Shown here: positions 33,797 to 44,318 of the stretch, piece after piece | Position numbering within the stretch: the stretch's first letter is position 1 | Layout of the letters: each line of letters starts with the position of its first letter | NCBI RefSeq assembly: GCF_024362695.1 | Contig: NC_065406.1 | Location: forward strand, 14,818,001-14,882,000 | Source of the DNA: Pectinophora gossypiella | Taxonomy: Eukaryota > Arthropoda > Insecta > Lepidoptera > Gelechiidae | Reading direction: 5' to 3' | Length of the DNA: 64,000 nucleotides | The notes under the pieces: model-generated | The model's input: only the letters and a program-made list of their open reading frames with translations | The model's database searches: none | What the model was told of the DNA's origin: nothing | Position numbers and translations under genes: made by a program

Positions 33797-33995
33797 GTAC
33801 GCAGCAACACACGCGCGGCCGACGTTCTGCAACGTGTGCCGCGAGCCGCTGGGCGCGCTCGGCACTGCGCATGCGCTGGCCTGTGAGCTGTGCAAGTTCA
33901 AGGCGCACAAGCGTTGTGCCTCCCGCGCGCCGCCATCTTGCAAGTGGAGCACGCTCGCCTCGCTCGGACCGCACGTCGTTGAAGACGCTGATGGG
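33797..33995 (+). CDS. DGKH: Diacylglycerol kinase (delta/eta class), first C1 domain exon
   Basis: A 199-nt exon between TATGTCAG and GTGAGA. Its first base completes the Trp codon, then 66 codons follow, ending in phase 0. With the His from the previous exon it forms a perfect C1 zinc signature H-x12-C-x2-C-x14-C-x2-C-x4-H-x2-C-x7-C: ARPTFCNVC, ACELCKFKAHKRC and PPSCKW are visible. It then runs KWSTLASLG to VVEDADG, as in vertebrate DGK-delta/eta. C1 domains fold on two zinc ions; in DGKs they help place the enzyme at diacylglycerol-containing membrane, although not all DGK C1 domains bind phorbol ester. The exon is GC-rich (CpG-rich third positions). Confidence 0.97.
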
Positions 33996-34077
33996 GTGAG
34001 ACTTTATAAAGTTAATTTCTACGTGCAAGGCTTGGACTCAGCCACAAGCGATCAGGTCGTCACCAAGAGAACAAATA

Positions 34078-34305
34078 CAGGGTGTTAGTGACATCGTAAC
34101 GAATACTGAAGGGGATTATTCAGACCATGATTCTGAGTTAATATCAAGTGGAATTTTCCATCGCCAAATTCATGTATATTTTTATTCTTTTTTAATTTGT
34201 TTTTTGTTCCGTACTTTTGCGAAGGAAAATTCCACTTGATATCAACTCAGAATCATGGCCTGAATCATCCCTCAAAAGTTTTCGTTACGATATCACTAGC
34301 TCCAT
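34078..34305. mobile_element. MITE family H, full foldback copy
   Basis: A 228-bp element whose two arms of about 80 bp are reverse complements: GGGTGTTAGTGACATCGTAA at left, TTACGATATCACTAGC at right, with CATGATTCTGAGTT in both. It sits about 80 bp after the DGK donor. Partial copies are at 3487, 18178, 57413, 61706 and 61969. Confidence 0.8.
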
Positions 34306-34664
34306 GTATAGATACGTACATACTTGAATGAGTCGCTGCTCTCACCCAGTAGAAAATTTAAGACAAGCCTGAGAGTGCCCAGGCGCGAACCTCGGCTAAG
34401 GGTATCGACTAAAGCTAGAGTATATTACGTCCTTCAGTGGGCCATGACTCATGAGCCATATTTATTTAGTCAACGGCGTTTAAGATAAGATTCTTTATTT
34501 GCCATAAATGCATTGGCTTAGTAGAAGTTCTGTTACCACAGTTGATTAGGTCAATCATTCATCACACATCCAACACGAGTGATGAAGAAGTCATCTGATT
34601 ACTTGTGACTCTACCCCATTAGACATATGCGGGTGTAACAATAATAATTTTATTATGACTATCA

Positions 34665-34895
34665 CGATTTGGTTCAATACCCGATGGGGACATTGTCGAT
34701 CACTTTGTGAGACTGTCCTTTGTTTGGAAAGGGCTTTTCAGACTTGAATCACCTCATTGTTTGAAAAAGTAAGATGATTCCGTGCTTTGGAGGGCACGTT
34801 ATACAACGTGGTGGAGTATGTTCCGTACCCCTTCAGGTCGATTGAGGGAAAGCCTGTGCCCAGTAGTGGGACGTATTTAGTCTATTTATGATATG
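34665..34895 (+). repeat. SINE family B, degenerate
   Basis: GGTTCAATACCCGATGGGGA, TGAGACTGTCCTTTGTTTGG, GGCACGTTATACAACG and a tail CCCAGTAGTGGGACGTATTT; part of the centre is deleted. Confidence 0.75.
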
Positions 34896-34904
34896 ATGAT
34901 GAAA

Positions 34905-35113
34905 ATTTCCGCTGGGGCGGAAGGGTTCTGGAATGGCGACCACGTGTCGGACGACGCTCAGTGGGTAGGCCCGCTACAAGGTGGACCGACGATCTGGTGA
35001 AGGTCGCGGGAAGCCGTTGGATGCGGGCAGCGCGGGACCGATCGTCGTGGAGATCCTAGGGGGAGGCCTATGCCCAGCAGTGGGCGTCGTACGGCTGATG
35101 ATGATGATGACAA
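34905..35113 (+). pseudogene. RTE-type LINE 3' end
   Basis: The frame reads RWGGRVLEWRPRVGRRSVG, then RPATRWTDDLVKVAGSRWM, AARDRSSW, and after a frame change the segment equivalent to EAYAQQWASYG. It ends in TGATGATGATGATGA with no 3' UTR. Its last ~40 bases (GGGGGAGGCCTATGCCCAGC onward) match the tails of SINE families B and C. Confidence 0.75.
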
Positions 35114-35241
35114 TTTCTATTCAACTGTCTCCGTAAACTTAATTCTTATCGATATTTGAAAACGAAGAGTGAGAGTAAACAGGCTGTGATAGATTAATCG
35201 CATTTTTGAAATAGTTCCTCGTTAAGTAATGTATTAACAAG

Positions 35242-35540
35242 GTCATCATCATTATCAGCCCATTAACGTCCCCACTGCTGGGGCACGGGCCTTCCCTATG
35301 GATGGATAGGGAGATCGGGCCTTAAACCATCACGCGGGCCCAGTGCGGATTGATGGTTATTAACGACTGCTAATGCAGCCGGGAACAACAGCTTAACGTG
35401 CCTTCCGAAGCACGGAGGAGCTCGAGATGAAAACTTTTTTTTTTGTGGTCACCCATCCTATGACCGGCCTTTGCGAAAGTTGCTTAACTTCAACAATCGC
35501 AGACCGAGCGCGTTTACCGCTGCGCCACCGAGCTCCTCAT
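35242..35540 (-). repeat. SINE family C, full length
   Basis: Same architecture as 17448-17737. The complement of GGATGGGTGACC is at 35450-35461 and of GAAGTTAAGCAAC at 35484-35496; the tRNA-like start (CGCTGCGCCACCGAGCTCC) is at the right end. Confidence 0.85.
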
Positions 35541-36984
35541 TATTAACATGGTAATTAATTCAATACCCTACACTATATAATACCAGTAATAGATGCAGTA
35601 ATATGCCTAACAACTTCACATGATATGCCTGTCCGTACTGCGAACAGTAACAAACTCCTTACGTACCACATCTGTATCTGAAATAGAATCTAAAGTCGTT
35701 TGAAACTTCGTCAGTATTACAGTTCCGGGCTGAAACCTGAATCCAGCCCGTCATTTGAGATACGATCGGCCCTCTACGTGGGAGGGTGATAGTAAACCAG
35801 GCGGCCTCTTGTGGGACCTGACGCCGCTGGTGGGGCCTTCATCTGTCACCACAAGCACGGAATAGAAAAAAGAAAAACAAAAAAAATATATATACGGTCG
35901 AATTGAGAACCTCCTCCTTTTTTGAAGTCGGTAAAAATACACACACACACACACACACATTGTGGCTTAGAAAATGAGGTTGGAAGGACCAAATGAGCGC
36001 GCCACGAGTGTCGTGCAAATATGAGCAAATAATTCATACTTCAACTTTGCACGCCTCTCGTCCGCAAACTTTACGACGCAAAAAATATATTAAAAGGTCG
36101 TCTTCTGTCTTAAAACCTGCAGGATAATAAATCAAATATCGACTAACATGCAAGGAGGTTCCTCCTTATCATAGGATAGCTAAAAACCTTAGTATGATTG
36201 GCTATTTATCCATAAATACTTTTGTATGCAGTATCTTACGAACAGTAATGATAAAATTGCAGGCTATCGCACAAAATATATACATTACCGGTAAAGTGGC
36301 TATGGAATTTGAGAAGCAGTAGAGCTATCGTAGTTATCTGTTTGCAGGAGTAGTAATAAAATAGACAGTGGTTGAACCGGTGACAGCGGTTCTCATACAA
36401 ATTGCGCGTTAGGGCCTTTCTAACCTCTATATCTTCTTGATCTTTTTTTTGACGTGACTTATTGTAGAAATAGAGAGCGCTGAAGGCTCTCACTCGGTAC
36501 AACGTTAAAGACAACAGGCCTGAGGGAGCCTAGTTGGGCGCGAACTTTGGCTCAGGGCGTCGTATGAGAGGAAAAATATTTAGAAGAATTAATCGACCTT
36601 AGTGGGTCGATAGCGATAAGCGCTGATTGAGGGAACTTCTTGATCTAAACCATCCCAAATTTACTAAATAGATTTATTGAAATGATAACGCGGTCGCGGA
36701 CGCGGATTGCTTGCATTTTTTTAATAATTATAGCAGAATAATCGTTAGTCAAACGTGCCAGCAGCAACAAGGAACACACCGGCTCATCGGACATTTCCTC
36801 GTACTGCCCAATGGACAGTCTGGAGTCTGGACGTGGCATATCACGTGCCCTTCTAACGACTGGAACCTGACGCTAACTGATGAATAGATGCGATTACAAA
36901 GCGACATCCACGTGCCCTGGTGGCGATATTCACGGGTAATGGCGATTCTATTGAAGCGGGCTTTCAAAACGCGCCTTACACCTG
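35541..36984. other. DGK intron, no gene; (AC)n tract
   Basis: A microsatellite (AC)n lies at about 35938-35960. A LINE-like 3' fragment at 36450-36560 matches 10872-11110. Frames on the minus strand (36236-36967) have no recognised domain. Confidence 0.5.
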
Positions 36985-37400
36985 CTCGAAACGCGTCAAC
37001 GATTCGGGATATGTCTTCATTAAAAGTAACTGTTGCTGTCTTAGATGAATTACTTCAATGTGGCCTTCGTAACCTCCCCAGAACGGACCAAAGGGACAGG
37101 AAATCGCGATCAGGGGGGTTAAAAAGGCCTCATCGAAGCAATTCATCTAAGAAAGCAATATTGTAATTTGACATTTGCGCACATAAATGTAAGTGCGCAA
37201 TGCAAACAAATGTCAAATAGCAATATAAGAAATCATCTAAGAAAGCAAGATTGCTATTTAACATTTGCTCGAAACACGTCAACAATTCGGGATATGTCTT
37301 CATTAAAAGTAACTGATCGCGATGTCTTGGCCCTTTGGTCCGTTCTGCGGAAGTTACGAAGGCCACATTAAAGCAACTCATCTAAGAAAGCAACATTTTT
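36985..37400. repeat. MITE family K, two inverted/tandem copies
   Basis: GATTCGGGATATGTCTTCAT occurs at about 37001 and, as ATTCGGGATATGTCTTCATT, again at 37285. AATTCATCTAAGAAAGCAAT and its inverted partner recur. Small frames here are repeat-derived. Confidence 0.7.
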
Positions 37401-37589
37401 GAATGATAAAAATATACATTAAGAAAAGACTAAGAAGAATAAGTCACTAATTAAGTAAGTTAAGATAAGGAAGAGCCAAGCCTCCTAACACAGACTTTCC
37501 CAGTTTAAAGGGGGGCTTGGGTCAACTAGCATTTAAAAGAAAATATTGTCTAAAACGAATAAAGATTTTATTTTTTTTTTATTTTTTTT

Positions 37590-37825
37590 AACATTGCTAT
37601 TTAATATTCGCTCGAAACACGTCAAAAATTCGGGATATGTCTTCATTAAAAGTAACTGATCGCGATGTCTTGGCCCTTTGGTCCGTTCTAGGGAGGTTAC
37701 GAAGGCCACATTGAAGCAACTCATCTAAGAAAGCAACATTGCTATTTGACATTTGTTGGCATAGCGCAATTACTTTTATATGCTTTCTTAAATTCATTGT
37801 TTTAACGTGGTCTTTTTACACCCCC
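37590..37825. repeat. MITE family K copy
   Basis: Same phrases (ATTCGGGATATGTCTTCATT; ATCTAAGAAAGCAACATTGC), ending AACGTGGTCTTTTTACACCC. Preceded by a poly-T run at 37569-37588. Confidence 0.7.
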
Positions 37826-38193
37826 TGATGTCTCAATTCCCTCGTGGAGTTATAAAATGGAACTGGAATTTTCAAATAAATTATCCATTGTTAAACTAAA
37901 CTCTCTTTTATTTCTTAACATGAATAGGCTTTAAAATCCAAAGTTTTCTAAAAGGTCTTGTAAATCTCTTCGTTCCGCGTAAGGACCCTTGAAAATTTTG
38001 TGAGGGGGAAGGAAATTAAGACTTGAAAACTTCGTCACCTAATTGGGCCATTAGCCTTTGTTTTAACCAGTAAAAGGTCTTGAGGAAAAATTGTGGATCT
38101 TTTTCAGTAATAATCCATCCGTTTTGTACTGTGTATCGGCTGAACAGACGAGTTGTCCCCTTTAGGGAAAAATAGACACCCAAAGAGGGATCT

Positions 38194-38270
38194 TGCGCTA
38201 TCGGGTTAATAACCCCAACCCCGGGTTGATGGGGATGGTAATCCACCTCACACCCCACACGATAGAAGAG
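38194..38270 (+). repeat. SINE family A, 3' tail fragment
   Basis: GGTTGATGGGGATGGTAATC to CACACGATAGAAGAG only. Confidence 0.65.
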
Positions 38271-38379
38271 AGAGAAGGTTAGTAACAATTTCAAAAAGTT
38301 AATACAATACAAAAACGCTTTATTCTTCCATACAACCTTAGGGTGAAAGAACTTGTTAAATATTGGAGTCGAGGACGAT

Positions 38380-38822
38380 ACAATAGAATAGAATAGAAAT
38401 CATTTATTTTAGATATAAGTAGGTATACGTACACAGTAGGAGTGAACATAATAATTAAACCTTATTTCTGAAAAGGCACTTCACCTCAGCAATGTGTTGT
38501 GACACTCTGACATTGAGGGAGTGCCACAACGCTGATTTTCAGCTGTGCCCCAAAATACTAAAAAAAATGCTTATTAAATCTAAACAATAATCAAACAAAT
38601 TAAAATTAATTAACTGTGTCAATAAAGTGTGGATTACAATGCATGTACAAGTAAATAATGCAATATAAATTGACACAAACATGGTGTACATAAAACATAA
38701 CTGTACTTTATACAGGCCTAGTACCTACTTAAAATATAAAGCATATAAAATAATATATAATAATAATAATAAAACACAAGTTTACAAGACATTTACAGGA
38801 TAAACTAAAACAAATATATATC
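38380..38822 (-). repeat. LINE-like 3' region
   Basis: The complement reads as a retroelement 3' end: GTGGCACTCCCTCAATGTCA, ACACATTGCTGAGGTGAAGT, then an ATTCT simple tail (left edge). No RT sequence. AT-rich beyond 38580. Confidence 0.4.
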
Positions 38823-39337
38823 ATCATAAACTGCCTATATACGTCCCACTGCTGGGCACAGGCCTCCCCTCAATCAACCGGAGGGGGTATGGAGCATACT
38901 CCACCACGCTGCTCCACTGCGGGTTGGTGGAGGTGTTTTTTACGGCTAATAAAAAGACATACAATAATAATAAAATGTATTTATTGTTCCAACAACTTAA
39001 AAACTAATAGGTACAATTATATGATTATATTAGGAGATTAACAATTTTAAAGCACTGCTGGCACTTACAATAGGTACTACCTGTGCTATAAGTACCAGCT
39101 ATCTTCCATTTGTACAGTATTATATTCATGAGTTGTGCGGGACCGACGGCTTAACGTGCCCTCCGAAGCGCGGAATCATCTTACTTTTTCGGACAATCAG
39201 GTGATTCAAGCCTGAAAAGTCCTTACCAAACAAAGGACAGTCTCACAAAGTGATTTCGACAATGTCCTCATCGGGAATCGAACCCGGACCTCCAGATCGT
39301 GAGCCTAACGCTCTAACCACTAGACCACGGAGGCTGT
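38823..39337 (-). repeat. SINE family B interrupted by a 186-bp AT-rich segment
   Basis: Tail part 38829-38950 and head part 39137-39337 match the contiguous copy at 32378-32710. Between ACGGCTAAT and CGGGACCGACGG lies a foreign AT-rich stretch (38951-39136) with no match elsewhere that I found. Confidence 0.8.
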
Positions 39338-39613
39338 TTATATCATATGCATTAAAGTAAAATTAAATGATATATATACTTTTATTTTTTAACGTAGCCG
39401 CAAGCAGACCTATCGCTAACAGTTCACAGTAAGATACAAAGTTTCCATAAGAAGTTTCATGTTTGATACAAGTTTAATTCTCGGCAAGCTCTAGTTCGTA
39501 TCGGGGACTGCGCTACAGGATATTGTAAAAGTTCTTGCGGGTATACGCACCGTGGAAAGGTCACTGACTTCTAGTATTTTAAGACAGATAGGATCATGAT
39601 ATAAGAAAACCAG

Positions 39614-39775
39614 CCGGGTCTGCATGACAATCGCGCCGCGCACGGCGCGAATTATAATGAGCGCTACGACCAATAGCCGTTTGACCATCTACGTAGATAG
39701 CATTCGTATTGTTTATTGGTCCAAGCGCTCGATATAATTCACGCCGCGCGCGGCGCGGTTGTCATGCAGACCCGG
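39614..39775. mobile_element. GC-rich foldback MITE nested in family F
   Basis: A 162-bp near-perfect palindrome: CCGGGTCTGCATGACAA at left and its complement TTGTCATGCAGACCCGG at right, with CGCGCCGCGC-rich stems and a small loop around CTACGTAGATAG. CAG flanks both sides (39611-39613 and 39776-39778) where family F has a single CAG, so the TSD is 3 bp. Degenerate relatives occur near 28855 and 31925. Confidence 0.9.
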
Positions 39776-39968
39776 CAGGTATGCTCAAAAGTAACAGCTA
39801 ACACTTCAAGGTTAGCCCAGATGACGTCATTTCACCCTGCGTTGGAATTTCGTAAAAAATAAATTACCCACAACCAATGTTTTTGTATTTACTTTGCAAG
39901 AATTTTGAACTTTTAGTAAAAGAGTTACTTTTTACTATTTTTTTATTTGTGACAAGTAATACTAATAC

Positions 39969-40282
39969 ATTGGCCCCGATTCCTGCAGACACCGCCTAAT
40001 TTTATTTTAGGTTATATCCGTCATTTTCGTATCCGTCGAAAAGGAAAGGGACGGATGATTCACAGCTCTTAATTTTAGGAAGAATGAGTAAATTAATGTG
40101 TCGGGTTATTGACTGACGTAAAATTTTTAGACGGTTGGTTTAGATTTGTGCTTAAAATTGACGTGTGTTCCATAAATTTTATGCTTGTCGATTACCCGTC
40201 CCTTTCCTTTTCGGCGGATAAGAAAAGGACAGATATAACTTAAAATAAAATTAGATGGTATTTACAGGAATTAGCACCAATA
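39969..40282. mobile_element. MITE family G, copy nested in family F
   Basis: Ends ATTGGCCCCGATTCCTGCAG and AGGAATTAGCACCAAT. Long subterminal inverted repeats include GTCGAAAAGGAAAGGGACGG and CCCGTCCCTTTCCTTTTCGG. Copies are at 56584-56956 and 60803-61178. No ORF. Confidence 0.8.
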
Positions 40283-40412
40283 TACAGTAATTCACTTAAT
40301 TTTCAATAATAAAATTTACGTTATCGAAGGATTAGCAATGGCGGGTTGTCATAGGATTGAGCATACCTGGTTTTCTTATACCATGGATAGGATCATCATC
40401 TCCGCTATCCTC

Positions 40413-40580
40413 TCTCATTTTCACAGGGTTCGCTTACCTAACCTAAAGATTCAACAGGTCCGGTTTTCTACAGAAGCGATTGTATGTTTAACTTTCCAAC
40501 CCGCAAAGGGGAAAGCAGCCCTTCACAGTTTAGGTTTCATAACTCCAAAACGCGTTTATCGGGAATGTGGGTTTGTCCGT
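40413..40580 (-). repeat. SINE family D fragment
   Basis: Complement of the family D end (CACAGGGTTCGCTTACCTAA) through CCAACCCGCAAAGGG to GGGAATGTGGG. Confidence 0.7.
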
Positions 40581-41112
40581 TTTATACCTATCTTTATCCT
40601 ATGCTCTAACATCAACTATCAAAACAACTGCATTAGCTGCACGTAACCCCTTGACGCATAAGGACCTAAAACACTTCAGCACTCTGTTGTCATTTTCCTT
40701 ATTACACTTTACCAACCAACAATATTTCTACTCAACCTTATTGTCTCAGCAAAATTGTAGTAAACAGTGTCTATATGCTTTCCACTCGCCCGGAACAATA
40801 TTTGAGCCCCTAATGGGCCTTATAATGGGGTGACCATGAAATCGATTTTGACAACCCTGTTTTCTGACAATCCATTGAATAGAACCTTTATTTTAAAAGA
40901 ACCTATATTTTTTGTATCGCTGTTACTGTCGTTTTTCGAATTGGTTTTTTGGGTAAGTTCCCTAGATGAAAGATGAAGTAAGTAAATAAATGCATGAATG
41001 ATTGACTGAATAATAAAATAAATGTAATTGAAAACATCGACAATTATGTCTAATATAATTTATTTCATAATAACACAACTTAAATACGCCATGAATTCAC
41101 AATCACAAACAT

Positions 41113-43273
41113 AAAGGAGATCATCGGCTCTCCATACTTTGGCCGGCCCAAATTTGAAAGTGCCGGCCAGAGAAAAAAAATGTGTCGAACCTTTCGAGTA
41201 GATTGCTCTGAACATTTTTTACTATGACACCAAACGTGTATGACCATTAGTTTGGCTTTAATTGGATTTTAAAAATCACGATTTTTCATACATTTTGTAA
41301 AAAAAAATATTATGTCCGTTTGGAAAAAAAGGGATACAGGCGTATTACAAAGGACCGTTAGAACATTTATTAGTATGGCGCCAAACTTCTATGACCATTA
41401 TTTTGACGTTTATTGGACTTTCGTTTTGGTAAATATGTTAAAATGTCGGCAATCGAAAAGAATACGTCGAATCCATCTAATAGTTGCTTCTCAATATTTT
41501 TTAATATGACACCAAACATCTATGACCATTATTTTGACTTTTATTGGAATTTACGTTTTAGTTCAAATGTGAAAAGTGCCGACCAGCAAAAATACCATGT
41601 AGAGAGTATCGAGTAGATGCCTATTAACATTTTTTTCTATAGCACCAAACGTGTACAATCATTAGTTTGGCTTATAGTTTATTTTAAAAATCTTGATTTC
41701 TTATTTATTTTGTTTAAAAATAAAGTGCTTTGGGCAAAAAATGCGGTACGGCGGATTACAAAGGACCTTTAGAACATTTAATAATCTGGCGCGAAACATT
41801 TTTGACCATTATTATGACTTTTATTCGTCTCTCTTTCCGTTTTGGTTCAAATGGGAAAATGTCAGCCAGCGAAACAAAATAAGTCAAATCTTTTGGTAAA
41901 TTACTTGAAACGTATTTTTTTACTATATTACCAAATGTAGACTTTGGCGTTTATTGGACTTTTTAAAAAATCTTTTTTTTATATACATTTTAACAATGAC
42001 AACAAGCAGAGCTTTCCCAATGACTAGTTATTAGTCAGATAAATACTTTGTGTTATTGTTTTGTGTGTTGTTAGGTGAACTTCTATATTAATACTATCTG
42101 ATTTTAGATACGACGTTGGCTGTAGTGTTTGCATTCGACTCAACGTTACGGCCAAAGTTTAGGTTGAATTATGGTATTGATTCATCTTGATCGTAGATGG
42201 TTACCACCCTCCAAAGATAAGCTTGCCATCTAGTGACGAAACTCGTATTTTGGCATGACGTCTGAAGAAGCTGTTAGGGAAGACAGGAGTCGGGCAGTTA
42301 TACTTTGCATGTATGCCGATCACAATGTCCTGGTGCTACTCGGCCGATATAGCACAGTACCTCACATTTCTTAAAAAAAATAAGCTTCTAAAGCGTGTAT
42401 CACCATCAGGTGAGATAGTGGTCAAACGAAAACCTATTTTTGATTTATAAAAATGTGTCCAATGACGACCACTATATTACGCCTTTACCTGCATTATCGC
42501 CAGATAAAACTTTTTTCGCCAAAGTGTAGGTATCTATGAAAACTCCAGATTTTGGAGAAATCTAATTGAGTTCAAAATAGTGGTCATAGACGTTTAATGT
42601 CATAGTAATAAACATTCTGACGATCCTTTAAATAACGCGCCTGACATATTTTATTTTATAACAAAATAAATCAAAAATCGAGGTTTTAAAAATCCAACAA
42701 CAGCCAAACTAATGGTCATACACGTTTATTGTCATAGTGAACAATGTTTACAGGTATCTTCTCGATAGTTTTGACATGTGTTTTTGCTGACCGGCACTTT
42801 TCAGATAGAAACTAAAACGTAAAGTCCAATAAAAGCCAAAATAATGGTCATAGACGTTTGGTGCCATAATAATAAATGGTCAAATGGATAAGTTTTAACG
42901 GGATATACCAATATTGTTTCTTGGCCGGCACTTCACATTTTCACCAAAATGTATGAAAAATAAAAGTTTTTTTTTTAATTCGAATAAAACCGAAAATATT
43001 GACGCTACAGCTTTGGTGCCATAGTAATAAATGCTCAGACGGATAAGTTCTAAGGATATATACCATTTTTGTTAATTGGCCGGCACTTTACATTTTCACC
43101 AAAAATGTATGAAAAATACAGTTCTTTTAATTCGAATAAAACCGAAGATATTGACTCTACAGCTTTGGTGCCATAGTAATAAATACTCAGACGGATAAGA
43201 TCTAACGGAATATAGCAAAATTATTTTTTGGCCGGCACTTTGACCTCTGGGCCGAAATCCGATGATCTCCTTT
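41113..43273. mobile_element. 2.16-kb TIR element built of diverged internal repeats
   Basis: Perfect 15-bp terminal repeats AAAGGAGATCATCGG (41113-41127) and CCGATGATCTCCTTT (43259-43273). Next to both ends is TTGGCCGGC. The interior is a series of units with the phrase TATGACCATTATTTTGAC on the left and its complement on the right (GTCATAGACGTT, CAAAATAATGG), so the element is globally mirror-symmetric. Units on the right of about 165 bp (GGCCGGCACTT to CATAGTAATAAAT) are tandem. A small LINE-like phrase (CACCATCAGGTGAGATAG) lies near 42402. No long ORF. Confidence 0.85.
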
Positions 43274-44318
43274 ATTATTTTATACATTCACAATAAAAAA
43301 ATCAATAATTGCCTACTTGCCTGACAAAGAGAGAGCTCTGCGAGTTTTTAATTAGAAATAGTACCCTCTATCTTTTAGCTCTTTTTTATATGAATATCCA
43401 AATGCATTAAAAGCGTTTGCGTCCTTCTTTCTCTTCATTACAAATGCCATGTCCATTGATATTATAATATGTACTACTACTAGTAACACTAGATTCTACA
43501 AAGGGGTGCGCTTTTTTGATGCCTGAAGTAAGAGCATTGCGCCTCTATTAGTCAACCTCATTGGCCAAATCATAATACTTATTTACGCTCTTCTTCCACG
43601 TTTTCCAGTTGTCTATTTTGCTTGGCTGACATAGCCACCCTACAGTGCTGCATCTTTTAAATATTTAGAGCTGATTTTTCAATAAACGGATAAATTGTTT
43701 TAATAGAAATGGAATAGCAAACATTTGTATGAAAAAAATTCAAAATTAGAACACTTTATTCCACAAATATCTGACTATTGGCTGACTATTGAGAAATCGG
43801 CCCTAGGCTTAGATTTTAATCACAGATGCCAACCTGTCATGTTGTACAAAGTTACGGCTTTTATTTACAACCGGCCGCCTGCCTGACGTCAACCCTCCTT
43901 GGGAGTCCCTGTTGTGTCTATAATATAATTTGCGTTCGTCTTCCACGTGTTTTGGCTGTCTATTCCACTCGGCCGACATAGTCACCCTATATTCTCCTGA
44001 ATTTTATATGTCGCTCTCGAACCCAATCCGTTGTGACGTCATGATTTAAGGTAATGGTAACTGTTTCTATAATATATCAGCTTAGTGTCAGGGTGATGCA
44101 ACGGTCCCTTAGATTGAAAGCATTTGTATGTTTCGCTATTTTTATTTAAGTCGTTAGTCTCAGTGTTCGCCGTTGGATTTTTTTTTTTAAATAACTACTA
44201 CATGTGTCTCATTTACAATAGCTGCTTTGCTTTCAATAAGTATAAAGTACCACTGTTTAATAGTGACTGACAGAGTTTAATACGTAAAAGATTGTTACCA
44301 GTAATATTTCTACTAGCT
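43274..44318. other. DGK intron, no gene; short duplicated module
   Basis: A module containing CTTCCACGTTTTCCAG and GACATAGCCACCCT (43595-43645) recurs in diverged form at 43940-43990. An 11-base T run at 44178-44188 lies 130 bp downstream of the next gene's stop. Confidence 0.5.

Larger units (their letters stand above)
39594..40386 (-). mobile_element. MITE family F, copy 2, with two nested MITEs
   Basis: Outer element flanked by the perfect 6-bp duplication ATAGGA (39588-39593 and 40387-40392). Aligned to copy 1 (10015-10371, reverse orientation), the continuous F sequence is broken by foldback 39614-39775 and by family G element 39969-40282. Shared landmarks are AAGGTTAGCCCAG, AAAAAATAAATTACCCAC and CAGTAATTCACTTAA. 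Confidence 0.85.

Noticed and set aside
33726..34088. Alternative frames over the C1 exon
   Set aside because: Only one frame gives the perfect C1 zinc signature; the others are high-GC shadows.
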